Part shown: in pieces, positions 51,967 through 60,998 of the stretch
Position numbering within the stretch: position 1 is the first letter of the stretch
Layout of the letters: every line of letters starts with the position of its first letter
Assembly: GCF_023101665.1 (NCBI RefSeq)
Contig: NZ_CP082161.1
Coordinates: forward strand, 2,666,001 to 2,730,000
DNA from: Bradyrhizobium sp. 195
GTDB taxonomy: Bacteria > Pseudomonadota > Alphaproteobacteria > Rhizobiales > Xanthobacteraceae
Direction: 5' to 3'
DNA: 64,000 bases
The notes under the pieces: model-generated
Seen by the model: only the letters and a program-made list of their open reading frames with translations
The model's database searches: none
Told to the model about the DNA's origin: nothing
Translations under genes and position numbers: made by a program

Positions 51967-53150
51967 CACGGCCTTGGGAGGTTGGGTTGGTCAATTACGG
52001 CGACTATCAGTTCGAAATCTATCGTTCGGGCTTGAACGGGGTGCTGCCGAAGCTTCCGGTCGACTTTCGCGAACTCGAGTTACGGGCCCACGCCGCAATG
52101 CCGCCGGGGGTCGTATCCTACGTGGCAGGCGGCTGCGGGAATGAGCATACCCAAAATATCAACGTATCTGCATTTGAACGCTGGGGATTGATCCCACGCG
52201 CGTTCGTCGGCGCTGCCAAGCGGGACATATCGATCAATCTTTTCGGAATGCGACTCCCGACGCCCCTGTTTCTGTGCCCGATTGGCGTCATTGGTTTGTG
52301 CGCGCAGGATGGACACGGTGATATTGCAACGGCAATGGCCGCACGCAAGCTTGGCGTGCCGATGATTGCATCAACCTTTAGCAACGCTCCGCTCGAAGAG
52401 GTTGCTTCGGAGTTCGGTGAGACGCCAGGCTTTTTCCAGCTGTATACGCCCACCGATCGTGCGCTTGCCGAGAGCTTGGTCCACCGGGCAGAGGCGGCCG
52501 GCTTCAAGGGGATCGTTGTGACCTTGGATACGTGGGTGACCGGGTGGCGTCCGCGCGATCTCAATCAGGCAAATTTCCCTCAGCTCCGCGGGCATGCCCT
52601 CGCCAACTATTTCTCGGACCCTGTATTTCGCGGCAGTCTCGGAAAGCCGCCTGAGAGCGATGTTCCTGCTGCCATCATGAAGTGGGGAACGATCTTCGGA
52701 CATCCGCTGACCTGGGATGATCTTCCGTGGTTGCGCTCGTTGACGAAACTGCCGTTGATCGTGAAAGGCATTTGTCATCCTGATGACGCGCGACGTGCCA
52801 TCGACGCCGGCGTCGATGGCATTTACTGCTCGAACCACGGCGGCCGCCAGGCAAACAGCGGCATCGCGGCGGTGGACCTGCTGCCCGGCATCGTCAGGGC
52901 CTCCGGCAACACGCCCGTTCTTTTTGACTCGGGAATTCGCTCAGGCACGGATGTTGTCAAAGCTTTGGCTTTGGGCGCGACGGCCGTCGGCATCGGCCGG
53001 CCATATGCCTACGGCCTCGCGCTCGATGGCGTCGAGGGTATCGTTCACGTGTTGCGATGCATCTTGGCCGAGGCGGACTTGCTGATGGCCGTCGATGGAT
53101 ACCCGCGTATCGCCGATCTTCGGCAGTCGGCGCTGCTGCCAGTTGGCTGA
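51963..53150 (+). CDS. FMN-dependent alpha-hydroxyacid oxidase (lactate 2-monooxygenase-like)
   Basis: The 395-residue TIM-barrel flavoprotein oxidises a 2-hydroxy acid. The catalytic histidine is H292 in YCSNHGGRQANS, the position of His290 in mycobacterial lactate monooxygenase. FMN contacts are PLFLCPIGVIGLCAQDGHGDIATA, FDSGIRSGTDVVKALALGATAVGIGRPYAYG. It begins with the 4-base overlap to the PanE-like gene. It converges with a fluoroacetate-dehalogenase-like gene whose product would be glycolate, a possible substrate; lactate and longer 2-hydroxy acids are equally plausible. Confidence 0.9.
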   Translation: MTRPWEVGLVNYGDYQFEIYRSGLNGVLPKLPVDFRELELRAHAAMPPGVVSYVAGGCGNEHTQNINVSAFERWGLIPRAFVGAAKRDISINLFGMRLPTPLFLCPIGVIGLCAQDGHGDIATAMAARKLGVPMIASTFSNAPLEEVASEFGETPGFFQLYTPTDRALAESLVHRAEAAGFKGIVVTLDTWVTGWRPRDLNQANFPQLRGHALANYFSDPVFRGSLGKPPESDVPAAIMKWGTIFGHPLTWDDLPWLRSLTKLPLIVKGICHPDDARRAIDAGVDGIYCSNHGGRQANSGIAAVDLLPGIVRASGNTPVLFDSGIRSGTDVVKALALGATAVGIGRPYAYGLALDGVEGIVHVLRCILAEADLLMAVDGYPRIADLRQSALLPVG

Positions 53151-54029
53151 TCAGCCGGCGAGGAACTTCAGGATAGCTCGCTGCGTGGCATCTGGAGCTT
53201 CCTCGCACATGAAGTGCCCCGCCTCGACGGCTTCTCCCGTGACCTGCGGTGCCCAATGTTTCCAGATGATCAGCGGTTGGGCGCCCGCTGCGGCGATGCC
53301 GCGGCTTCCCCAGATGACATGAAGGGGCGTTGTAATCTTCTTCCCGGCATCAAGATCACTCTTGTCATGGTCGAAGTCTGCATAGGCGCCGGCTCGGTAG
53401 TCTTCGCAGAGGCCATGTACGCGTTCCGGATCGCGTAATGCGCTGAGGTAGTGTTCTACGGCCCGGGAATCGAAACCCTCCGCGAACACGGGACCGAAGA
53501 ACCCGTCCGAGTCTCGCGAGATTAGCGTTTCGGGTAAAGGATGAGGCTGAGCGAGAAAAGTCCAATGATAGATGCGAAGCGCCGAGACACGGCTTAGATT
53601 CGTCCAGTAATTGTAAGTAGGCAATATGTCGAGGACGACAGCTCGCGAAAGGCGTTCGGGATGATCGAGCGCCAAACGATAGCCGACACGTCCTCCCCGG
53701 TCATGGCCAACTAGGGAGAAACGAGAGTGGCCGAGAGTTTCCATGGCCTCGACCATCGTTCGGGCCATTGCCCGCTTCGTGTAAGGAGTATGTTCTGCGT
53801 CGGTGCTCGGAACGTCCGACGCGCCGTATCCCGGAAGGTCAGCGATCACGAGGGAAAACCGCTCGGCGAGTGCCGGAGCCAGATGATGCCACATCACATG
53901 GGTTTGAGGAAATCCATGCAACAAGAGAAGCGGCGGACCTTTACCGCCAACGCGCGCAAAAATGCGCCCCGAACTTGTTTTGGCATACACCGACTCAAAT
54001 CCGGGAAACAAATCAGCGAGAGCAGTCAT
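53151..54029 (-). CDS. Fluoroacetate dehalogenase-like alpha/beta hydrolase
   Basis: The start at 54029 (GGAG upstream on the minus strand) gives 292 residues. Motifs and numbering agree with what I remember of Rhodopseudomonas fluoroacetate dehalogenase: D110 (nucleophile), R111 and R114 in [11 protein letters not shown] (carboxylate contacts), D134 in LDILPTY, H155 and W156 in IYHWTFL, Y216 in AGAYADF (fluoride pocket) and H272 in [20 protein letters not shown] and DLPGYGASD are also shared. It should cleave the C-F or C-Cl bond of haloacetate to give glycolate. No signal peptide. The function is strongly suggested but not measured. Confidence 0.86.
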   Translation of the reverse strand: MTALADLFPGFESVYAKTSSGRIFARVGGKGPPLLLLHGFPQTHVMWHHLAPALAERFSLVIADLPGYGASDVPSTDAEHTPYTKRAMARTMVEAMETLGHSRFSLVGHDRGGRVGYRLALDHPERLSRAVVLDILPTYNYWTNLSRVSALRIYHWTFLAQPHPLPETLISRDSDGFFGPVFAEGFDSRAVEHYLSALRDPERVHGLCEDYRAGAYADFDHDKSDLDAGKKITTPLHVIWGSRGIAAAGAQPLIIWKHWAPQVTGEAVEAGHFMCEEAPDATQRAILKFLAG

Positions 54030-54151
54030 CTTCACTCCGTCTATCGATAGAAGTGGCTCGAAGACACGCGAGATCGACATCTGCAAGGGGCTTGCGCAAG
54101 CCGCCCCTCTGCCGATCGCACGCACCTCGGCCCTATCGCGAGAACGATCAG

Positions 54152-55312
54152 TTAAGCGGCCATTCGCAGCAGATCGATGATATCGGCTTCGCTCTTGAAC
54201 GGCCGCGGATTGGCCTGAACGAAGCGATGATTGATCGCAATCTTGCTGATCTTCTCGAACTTGTCTTCGCCGACGCCGACGTCGGCAAGACGCGTAGGTA
54301 GTCCGAGGGCTTTGACGAAGCCGCCAAAGGCATCTCCAGCTTCCATATCAGGGCTGCCGAGGGCTGCCGCCAAGCGCTTCTGCGCGTCCTCGGTAAAGGC
54401 CTTGTTGTACCGAAGAAGGCTCGGCATGATGACGGGCGTGCAGTAATAGTGAGGAACATCGAAAGTGCCGCCAAGCACGTGTCCGATGCCGTGGCTTGCC
54501 CCCATCGGAATGCGTGCCTGCAGACCGAAAGCGGCGAGCCATGAGCCTTGTTGCGACTGGCGTCGCGCTTCCAAATCATCCGGGTGCTGCAAGGTGCGAA
54601 GCATACCCTCGCGCAAAAGACGGATGCCCGCCAAGACCACTTCATCCGCCAATGGCGTGCCTGCCGGCGAGCACAGGGCTTCGATGCCGTGATCCATCGA
54701 GCGTGTCCCGGATCCCATCCACAGGTTCATGGGCGTATGAAGGCTGAGGTCGGGATCAAGAATGACCGCCACGGGTGACATCTGCGGGTGGAAGAATATC
54801 TGCTTCAGCTTTGTGCGTTCGTCCGTGACGAGCGCACCGGCATTGTACTCGCCGCCATTCAGTGTCGACGGCACTGCGATCTGCCGCACCTTGGGCGCAC
54901 GGAATGGAGAGAAGGGCACGCCAGGCCCCATAACGAACGGGTCGAAACCTGCCTCATCGCGAATATCGTGCTCCATGGCCATGATGACGATTTTCGCGAG
55001 GTCGACTGCAGAGCCGCCGCCGACGGCTACGACCAGATCAGCTTGGGCGTCCCTTGCTTGACGCGCGACCTCGGCGGCTTGCTTGCGGGTCGTGTGCTGC
55101 GCAATTCCATCGAAGGTAACCACATGCTTGTTGCCGAGCGCACTCCGGATCTTCTCGATCTCACCGGACTTGGTATTCAAGGTTCGGCTGACCAAGAGGA
55201 AAACGCGCTTGGCTCCCAGCCGCATCGCCTCGTCATTCAACGCCTCGGCTGCAGGTTTGCCGTAAACGACCCGATCGATTTCAGGAAAGTTATGTATCCC
55301 AACCTTGCGCAT
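54152..55312 (-). CDS. Iron-containing alcohol dehydrogenase / maleylacetate reductase-like enzyme
   Basis: The start at 55312 (AGGGGAA upstream on the minus strand) gives 386 residues: [25 protein letters not shown]. The NAD-loop is [19 protein letters not shown], and the metal region runs [17 protein letters not shown] and [11 protein letters not shown]. The domain pattern is that of the group III Fe-ADH/maleylacetate reductase family, so reduction of an unsaturated keto-acid or an aldehyde is likely. A 25-bp AGTCACT palindrome just upstream probably controls it, and it shares the arms with the site before the CoxSLM operon. Confidence 0.87.
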   Translation of the reverse strand: MRKVGIHNFPEIDRVVYGKPAAEALNDEAMRLGAKRVFLLVSRTLNTKSGEIEKIRSALGNKHVVTFDGIAQHTTRKQAAEVARQARDAQADLVVAVGGGSAVDLAKIVIMAMEHDIRDEAGFDPFVMGPGVPFSPFRAPKVRQIAVPSTLNGGEYNAGALVTDERTKLKQIFFHPQMSPVAVILDPDLSLHTPMNLWMGSGTRSMDHGIEALCSPAGTPLADEVVLAGIRLLREGMLRTLQHPDDLEARRQSQQGSWLAAFGLQARIPMGASHGIGHVLGGTFDVPHYYCTPVIMPSLLRYNKAFTEDAQKRLAAALGSPDMEAGDAFGGFVKALGLPTRLADVGVGEDKFEKISKIAINHRFVQANPRPFKSEADIIDLLRMAA

Positions 55313-55342
55313 TCGTTTCCCCTGGATTGTCTTTTGAATGTA

Positions 55343-55367
55343 AGTCACTTTAGTATTAATAGTGACT
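55343..55367. promoter_or_regulatory. 25-bp palindrome (AGTCACT-N11-AGTGACT) upstream of the Fe-alcohol dehydrogenase
   Basis: Arms AGTCACT/AGTGACT flank TTAGTATTAAT. The site lies 31-55 bases upstream of the dehydrogenase start codon. Arms and spacer length are the same as at 32714-32738, 22.6 kb away, so the same regulator, perhaps the HxlR protein at 32.8 kb, may bind both. Confidence 0.65.
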
Positions 55368-55566
55368 GGGTGCAACGGCCATTTCTGGCATGGGATCGAG
55401 GCCATTCGTGCGGTCGCGAGCCACGCAGCGCAGCTGTAACGTGCGCGCCTGCGAGGGTAGTCGGGAAATTGCATCCGCCGGCATTCTCATCCCGGGGAAT
55501 CGGCGGCGTGATCCTGCCGGAAGGCAACACGTTCGGACGCGTGATGCGAGCGGTCGATCAGCCGAG

Positions 55567-55656
55567 CTACGCTTCGAGGAAGTCTCGCTCGGCCAGAACA
55601 TGGAGCGGCCAGCCTGGGTTCAGTTCACGGCCATCGCGGCTTCCCGGGCCGGGTAG
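55567..55656 (+). pseudogene. Possible remnant of a MaoC-like hydratase gene
   Basis: Thirty codons read LRFEEVSLGQNMERPAWVQF and then end at a stop. The start resembles the opening of MaoC/enoyl-hydratase proteins (FEDVxVG...RPxxV), but nothing follows and no start codon precedes it cleanly. Its 3' part overlaps the end of the DUF3551 gene on the other strand. This is a weak call and could be chance. The rest of 55368-55619 shows no gene. Confidence 0.22.
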
Positions 55657-55862
55657 GGGCTGCGAGCGCAGCTCCCACCGCGACCGGAAATTACGACGAC
55701 GCACTGCTCGAGGGTGTGGAAGCTGCATGTCCTCATGTCTGAGGAATGGTCCTGAAGACAGTATCCGTGGGCGTTTGTCGAGGCTGCCGGCACAACGCTC
55801 AAGTAGTCTGCGCCAGCCAGGCCGGCAAAGACAATCGAGAGAAGGGTGAATAGCTTGCTCAA
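55620..55862 (-). CDS. DUF3551 small secreted protein
   Basis: A TTG start at 55862 has AGGAG six bases upstream and gives an 80-residue protein: LSKLFTLLSIVFAGLAGADYLSV is a signal-like N-terminus, and the core MRTCSFHTLEQCVVVISGRGGSCARSPY matches DUF3551, with the Cys-Phe...EQC...G-GG-C pattern. This is a family of small exported proteins common in Bradyrhizobium. Function unknown. It lies just downstream of the RND operon on the same strand, past the hairpin at 55897-55917. A GTG five codons earlier is possible. Confidence 0.72.
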   Translation of the reverse strand: MSKLFTLLSIVFAGLAGADYLSVVPAASTNAHGYCLQDHSSDMRTCSFHTLEQCVVVISGRGGSCARSPYPAREAAMAVN

Positions 55863-55896
55863 GGTGATCTCCTGCACTCAGGCGGTCAGTGTTCTT

Positions 55897-55917
55897 GCGC
55901 GCCGAAGGACGGCGCGC
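55897..55917. terminator. Hairpin between the RND operon and DUF3551 gene
   Basis: Seven-base arms GCGCGCC/GGCGCGC with a GAAGGAC loop lie 9 bases after the RND gene's stop. A T-rich stretch (TTTCCCTTTTATT) follows on the plus strand rather than the minus, so termination of the minus-strand operon would be inefficient. It could be a genuine plus-strand terminator without an identified gene. Confidence 0.5.
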
Positions 55918-55925
55918 TTTCCCTT

Positions 55926-58900
55926 TTATTCTGCGGCCAATGCCGGTCGCACGTCCGGCTTCTCGTGCGAGGCCTCGTGCCTATCATCTGCGGTCGGCTT
56001 GATCCGGAACCAGGTGGCATAGAGCGCGGGAAGGAACAGCAGGATCAGCACCGTTCCGACCGCGGTGCCGCCGATCAGGGTGTAGGCCATCGACCCCCAG
56101 AACACCGAATGCGTGAGCGGGATGAAGGCCAGCACGGCGGCGAGCGCGGTCAGGATCACGGGCCGCGTGCGTTGCACCGTGGCTTCGATGACGGCGTGAT
56201 AGTCGTCAAGTCCGGCGGCAAGGTTCTCCTTGATCTGCTCGGTCAAGATCAGCGTGTTGCGCATCAGGATGCCCGCAAGTCCAATCAGGCCCAGGATGGC
56301 GTTGAACCCGAACGGCTGGTTGAAGAGCAGCAATGCGGGCACGACGCCGACGAGGCCGAGCGGTCCGGTCAGGACGACCATCGCCATCGTCGAGAACGAG
56401 CGCACCTGCAGCATGACGACGATCAGCATCGCGGCAATCATGGCCGGGAAGATCGTCGCCAACGCATCGTTGGCCTTGGTTGCCTCTTCGATCGATCCAC
56501 CCAGCTCGATACGATAGCCGGCCGGAAGGGATGCGATCAGCGGCTGCAGGGCGGTGTTGATATCCTTGGAGACTTCCGGAGGTTGGGTCGCCTCATTGAT
56601 ATCGGAGCGTATCGTGACGACGGGCGTGCGATCGCGCCGCTTCATGATCGGCTCTTCGAGCCGGATCTCCGAATGGCCGACCTGGTCGAGCGGAATCGCG
56701 CGGCCGTCGCGGCTCATCAACGAGAAATCCGCCAGACGGGCCGGATCGAGCCGCTCGCGGCCGGCGCTGCGGGCCACGATCGGGACATTGCGGATGTCCT
56801 CGCGAACCTGCGTCACGGGGATGCCGGTGAGGAGGAACTGGAGCTGGCGGGCCACCTCGGCCGGCGACAGGCCGATCAGGTTCAACCGGTCCTGATCCGG
56901 GACGAAGCGAAGCACGGGCGTGCGATCGCCCCAATCCCGATTGGCCTGCCGCGCGTCCGGAACGCCGCGCATGATCTCGAGGGCCTTTTGCGAGATCGCA
57001 TACAATTGCGCGGGATCGGGTCCCATGACCCGGAACTCCACCGGGAACGGCGTATAGGGTCCGAACACGAGCTGGGTGACGCGCACATTGGCCTCGGCCG
57101 CAAGGCCCTGTGACACGGCCTGTCGGAGCCGGTGCTTCAAAACCTCGCGCGCTTCCGCGTCAGGCGTCAGGACCACGATCTTGGCGAAGGCCGGATCGGG
57201 CAGCTCGGGCGCCATCGCGAAGAAGAAGCGCGGCGCACCCTGACCGACATAGCTCGTGATGATCTTGGCCTCGGATTGATCGTGCAGCCAGCCCTCGAGC
57301 TTCTCGACGGTGGCGGTCGTCGTCTCGATGCTGGTGCCTTCCGGCAGACGAACCTCCACCAGCACTTCGGGGCGGTCGGAGGTTGGGAAGAACTGCTGCT
57401 TGACGCCGCCCATGCCGACGACGGACAGCGCGAAGGCGACGGCGACGACGCTGCAGGTCACGAACTTGTGGCGGACCGCGAAGGTGATGAGCCCGCGCAG
57501 GCGCTGATAATTGGGCGTGCCGTAAATGGCGTGGTGACCGCCTTCGACCGGCTTGATCGCGGGCAGCATCTTGACGCCGAGATAGGGCGTGAAGATCACC
57601 GCGACGATCCAGGAGACGATGAGGGCAAAGCCCACGACCCAGAAGATGTTGCCGGCATATTCGCCGGCGGTGGAGCGGGCGAAGCCCACCGGCAAGAAGC
57701 CTGCGATCGTCACCAGCGTTCCCGACAGCATCGGCGCCGCGGTGTGGCTCCATGCATAGGCGGCCGCCGAGATGCGGTCCATGCCCTCTTCCATCTTCAC
57801 CACCATCACCTCGATCGCGATGATGGCGTCGTCGACGAGGAGACCGAGCGCCAGGATCAGGGCGCCGAGCGTGATGCGGTCGAAGAACCGGCCGGTCTCC
57901 AGCATGATCAGGAACACGACGGCGAGCGTCAGGGGCACGGCCGCCGCGACCACGATGCCGACGCGCCAGCCGAGGCTGAGCAGGCTCACCAGCAGCACCA
58001 CGCCGAGCGCCATTGCGAACTTCATCATGAACTCGTCGACCGCCGAGGTGATGTTGACGGCCTGGTCGCTGACCTTGGCCAGGGACATCCCGAGCGGCAG
58101 CGTCCGGGCGATGGCTGCGGACCTCTCCTCCAGCGCCTTGCCGAGCGCCAGACCATTCCAGCCCTCCTGCATCACCGCTGCGAGCATGATGGTGGGCTCA
58201 CCCTGGTGCCTGATGATGTAGGTGGGAGGATCCTCGTAGCCGCGGCGGACCTCGGCAATGTCGGACAGCTTCAGCGTCCGCCCGGCGGCGACGATGGGCG
58301 TATCGGCGATCGCCTGGACGCTGTCATAGGCGCCGTCGACCCGGATGAAGACCTGCGGTCCCTTGGTGTCGATCGAGCCGGCCGGTGTCATCGTGTTCTG
58401 CCGCTGCAAGGCGGCAACGATATCCGTTGCCGACACACCGAGGGTTGCCAGCTTGGCATAGGAAAACTCGACGAAGATCTGCTCGGGACGCTCGCCGAGG
58501 ATGTTGATCTTCTTGACGCCGGACACGTGCAGGAGGTCCTGACGGATGGTCTCGGCTTGCCTGGCGAGCTCGCGCATCGGCATGCCCTTGGCCTTGAGGG
58601 CATAAAGGGCGAAGCTCACGTCGGAATATTCGTCGTTGACGAAGGGGCCGAGCACGCCGGAGGGCAGCTTGCGCGCTTCATCGCCCAGCTTCTTGCGGGC
58701 CTGGTAGAACTCCTCCTGCACGCTCGCGGGCGGCGTGCTGTCCTTCAGCGTCACCGTCATGTAGGCGTAGCCCGGCCGCGTCGTCGTCTCCACCCGGTCG
58801 TACCAGGTCAGCTCCTGAATCCGCTTCTCCAGGGGTTCGGCGACCTGGTCCTGCATCTCGCGCGCGGTCGCGCCCGGCCAGACCGTCGTGACCGTCAGGG

Positions 58901-59039
58901 TCTTGATGGTGAAGGACGGATCCTCGGCCCGCCCGAGCATGAGGAAGGCGTAGGCGCCGGCGGCTGCCAGCAGGAGGATGAAGAACAGGGTGACGGCCCG
59001 TTCGCGGACGGCGAGGGCGGAGAGATTGAAGCTCATCAC
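55926..59039 (-). CDS. RND-family multidrug efflux permease
   Basis: The 1037-residue inner-membrane permease is of the AcrB/MexF (HAE1) type and full length. TM1 is VTLFFILLLAAAGAYAFLML; the large periplasmic loop follows. The proton-relay aspartates are in GLLVDDAIIAIEVMVVKMEEG (TM4), and TM10-12 repeat that pattern from about residue 900 (FNAILGLIGLAGILMRNTLILTEQI, where the usual Lys region is replaced by Arg-Asn). It is translated in a 4-base overlap after its adaptor subunit and is the second gene of the operon controlled by the divergent TetR. No outer-membrane factor gene is present. Confidence 0.93.
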   Translation of the reverse strand: MMSFNLSALAVRERAVTLFFILLLAAAGAYAFLMLGRAEDPSFTIKTLTVTTVWPGATAREMQDQVAEPLEKRIQELTWYDRVETTTRPGYAYMTVTLKDSTPPASVQEEFYQARKKLGDEARKLPSGVLGPFVNDEYSDVSFALYALKAKGMPMRELARQAETIRQDLLHVSGVKKINILGERPEQIFVEFSYAKLATLGVSATDIVAALQRQNTMTPAGSIDTKGPQVFIRVDGAYDSVQAIADTPIVAAGRTLKLSDIAEVRRGYEDPPTYIIRHQGEPTIMLAAVMQEGWNGLALGKALEERSAAIARTLPLGMSLAKVSDQAVNITSAVDEFMMKFAMALGVVLLVSLLSLGWRVGIVVAAAVPLTLAVVFLIMLETGRFFDRITLGALILALGLLVDDAIIAIEVMVVKMEEGMDRISAAAYAWSHTAAPMLSGTLVTIAGFLPVGFARSTAGEYAGNIFWVVGFALIVSWIVAVIFTPYLGVKMLPAIKPVEGGHHAIYGTPNYQRLRGLITFAVRHKFVTCSVVAVAFALSVVGMGGVKQQFFPTSDRPEVLVEVRLPEGTSIETTTATVEKLEGWLHDQSEAKIITSYVGQGAPRFFFAMAPELPDPAFAKIVVLTPDAEAREVLKHRLRQAVSQGLAAEANVRVTQLVFGPYTPFPVEFRVMGPDPAQLYAISQKALEIMRGVPDARQANRDWGDRTPVLRFVPDQDRLNLIGLSPAEVARQLQFLLTGIPVTQVREDIRNVPIVARSAGRERLDPARLADFSLMSRDGRAIPLDQVGHSEIRLEEPIMKRRDRTPVVTIRSDINEATQPPEVSKDINTALQPLIASLPAGYRIELGGSIEEATKANDALATIFPAMIAAMLIVVMLQVRSFSTMAMVVLTGPLGLVGVVPALLLFNQPFGFNAILGLIGLAGILMRNTLILTEQIKENLAAGLDDYHAVIEATVQRTRPVILTALAAVLAFIPLTHSVFWGSMAYTLIGGTAVGTVLILLFLPALYATWFRIKPTADDRHEASHEKPDVRPALAAE

Positions 59040-60139
59040 TTGCTCCCGGTTTCCGAGGCGGTCTTGACGCGCGCGCCATCGTGCAGAAGATGAGCGCCGA
59101 GCGAAACGATCTGGTCACCGGACTTCGATCCGGAGATGACGGCCGTCTCGCTGGTCACGCGCAGAAGCTTGACAGGCTGCAAGCGTACGGTCGAGGTCGC
59201 GCTGTCGAACACCCACACGCCGGTCGTCCTGCCGTCATCGAGCACGGCTCCGAGCGGCACCTGGACTTCCGGCTGCTGATCCTGGCTGGCAAGCCGAATG
59301 GTGACCGTCGCGCCGAGCGGTGCCGCCGCGGCCTCGCCATCGAGCACGTAGCGGGCTTCATAGGTGCGGGTCTGGGGATCGGCGGAATCCGACAATTGGC
59401 GCAGATGCGCGGTAAAGCGGCGCCCATCGCTGCCATACAGGCTCGCCTCGGCGAGCGAACCGATCGCCGGCCGCATCGTTTCGGGGAGCGCCACCACGGC
59501 TTCGCGAGGACCGGACTGCGCCAGCCGCACCACCGCTTGTCCCGCGGCGACGACCTGGCCGGGCTCACCCAGCGTTTGGGTGACCGTTCCGTCCGCGTCC
59601 GCCACCAGGACGGAATAGGTCGCCTGGTTCTCGGCGACCCCTGCGTCGGCTTCCGCCGCGGCGAGCTGCGCCTTGGCGGTGTCCGATGCGGCCTTGGCCT
59701 GCTCGTAGCGCTGCTTGGACGTCCATCCCTCGTTCACCAGATTGGCGTAGCGCCGCTCGTCGGCGTCGGTCTGAACGACAACGGCCCGCGCCGCGGCAAC
59801 CGCGTTGCGCTTCGCTGCGACGGCGAGGCGCAGGTCGGTTTCGTCGATCCGCATCAGCGGCTGGCCGGACTTGACCTGCTCACCGACGTTCACCAGTCGT
59901 TCGACGATCTTGCCGGCGACGCGGAAACCGAGATTGCTTTCCACCCGCGCGCCGATGGTCCCGGTGAAACCGCGCTCGGATCCGCTGACCCGCGAGGCCG
60001 CGACCAGACGGACCATCGGGGGCTCCTGCCTGGGGTCGCTGACGGCCGAGGCTTCATGGGAGGGAATCGCAAGAGCAACGAAGGTCGCCACCCCGGCTGG
60101 GACCAGAATACCGGCGAGCACCGCAACACCCTTTTTCAC
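59036..60139 (-). CDS. RND efflux periplasmic adaptor (membrane fusion protein)
   Basis: The start is put at the GTG at 60139 (VKKGVAVLAGILVPAGVATFVALA) because AAGGAGACAGG precedes it; an ATG 15 codons earlier lacks that. The 367-residue protein has an N-terminal membrane anchor, the biotinyl-lipoyl halves GARVESNLGFRVAGKIVERLVNVGEQVKSGQPLMRID and VLVADADGTVTQTLGEPGQVVAAGQ, and a helical hairpin of about 60 residues between them rich in Ala and Gln. It links the permease to an outer-membrane factor encoded elsewhere. Its promoter shares two TetR-type palindromes. Confidence 0.9.
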   Translation of the reverse strand: MKKGVAVLAGILVPAGVATFVALAIPSHEASAVSDPRQEPPMVRLVAASRVSGSERGFTGTIGARVESNLGFRVAGKIVERLVNVGEQVKSGQPLMRIDETDLRLAVAAKRNAVAAARAVVVQTDADERRYANLVNEGWTSKQRYEQAKAASDTAKAQLAAAEADAGVAENQATYSVLVADADGTVTQTLGEPGQVVAAGQAVVRLAQSGPREAVVALPETMRPAIGSLAEASLYGSDGRRFTAHLRQLSDSADPQTRTYEARYVLDGEAAAAPLGATVTIRLASQDQQPEVQVPLGAVLDDGRTTGVWVFDSATSTVRLQPVKLLRVTSETAVISGSKSGDQIVSLGAHLLHDGARVKTASETGSK

Positions 60140-60175
60140 GACCTGTCTCCTTTGAGTTTTAGATTGTGCCCGAAA

Positions 60176-60195
60176 TCTATACACAAGTTAGAAGT
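60176..60195. promoter_or_regulatory. Palindrome near the efflux promoter (TetR operator 1)
   Basis: TCTATA-CACAAGTT-AGAAGT is a degenerate copy of the palindrome at 60304-60323, with about two thirds of positions identical. It stands 37 bases before the adaptor start codon. Position and similarity suggest the same TetR protein binds both. Confidence 0.5.
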
Positions 60196-60303
60196 CGATC
60201 GCAATCTAATTTTGGGATGATAACGAAAGCGTGATCTCCAGATCGAAGGTTTCCTCGCGGAGTGCCAAATCCAGGGGTTGAGATTGATAGATTGCAGTTG
60301 AAC

Positions 60304-60323
60304 TCTATATAAGATATAGAAGT
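60304..60323. promoter_or_regulatory. Palindrome near the tetR start (TetR operator 2)
   Basis: CTATAT-AAG-ATATAG (core 60305-60319) is a perfect 15-bp inverted repeat 31 bases before the TetR start codon, so it suits autorepression. The match at 60176-60195 is beside the divergent efflux gene. Confidence 0.62.
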
Positions 60324-60350
60324 GGGACGAAATCCAAATGGAGGTCCACG

Positions 60351-60929
60351 ATGCGAGTGAGTCGCACCCAGGCGGCCGAGAACCGCCAAACCGTGATCAA
60401 TGTGGCCAGTCGCCTCTTCAGGGAGCGCGGCTTCGACGGCATTGGGCTCAAGGACCTGATGAAGGGTGCCGGGCTAACCCAGGGCGCCTTCTACAAGCAG
60501 TTCGCGTCCAAAGAGGATCTGGCGGTCGAGGCATCCAGGCGCGCTCTGGAGAGCGCGTCCGGCCGATGGACGGATGCTGCCACTCAGAATCCCGATGATC
60601 CGCTTGGCGCGGTGATCGGGTTCTACCTCAGCGGCGACCATCGCGGAGAAAAGATGGACGGTTGCCCGATCGTGGCGCTTGGCTCGGATGCCGCGCGTCA
60701 GGGCCCCGAGGTGAAGGCGGAATTTGAAGCGGGCATCAAAGCCCATCTCGACGTGCTCGGCCGCTTCATCGCCGGAGCTGACGACGAGGCCTCCCGCAGC
60801 AAGGCCATGGCCATTCTCGCGACGATGGTTGGCGCGGTGACGCTCTCGCGCATGATCAACGACCCCGATCTGGCTCAGGCCGTTCTGGATGCCGCAGCCG
60901 AACAGGTTCGCGACGCCGCTGTCGCTTGA
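60351..60929 (+). CDS. TetR-family transcriptional regulator of the efflux operon
   Basis: The 192-residue repressor has the HTH LKDLMKGAGLTQGAFYKQFASKEDLAVEA and a TetR C-terminal domain with GDHRGEKMDGCPIVALGSDAARQGPEVKAEFEAGI, resembling NemR-type sensors with a conserved Cys in GCP. GGAGG lies six bases upstream of the ATG. It is divergent from the RND operon, and two related palindromes lie between. An SDR gene follows 69 bases downstream. A remnant of a related gene is at 62.0-62.2 kb. Confidence 0.9.
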   Translation: MRVSRTQAAENRQTVINVASRLFRERGFDGIGLKDLMKGAGLTQGAFYKQFASKEDLAVEASRRALESASGRWTDAATQNPDDPLGAVIGFYLSGDHRGEKMDGCPIVALGSDAARQGPEVKAEFEAGIKAHLDVLGRFIAGADDEASRSKAMAILATMVGAVTLSRMINDPDLAQAVLDAAAEQVRDAAVA

Positions 60930-60998
60930 AGGATGGGACGTTGTTCGGATTGAGAACGTGCCCGAGGCCCATTCGCGGATCAAACTAGAAAGAGAACG

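Noticed and set aside
57132..59093. Long open frame on the plus strand opposite the RND permease
   Set aside because: The composition (Arg/His/Gly/Asp runs) is that of a shadow frame, and the permease on the other strand has full-length conserved motifs.
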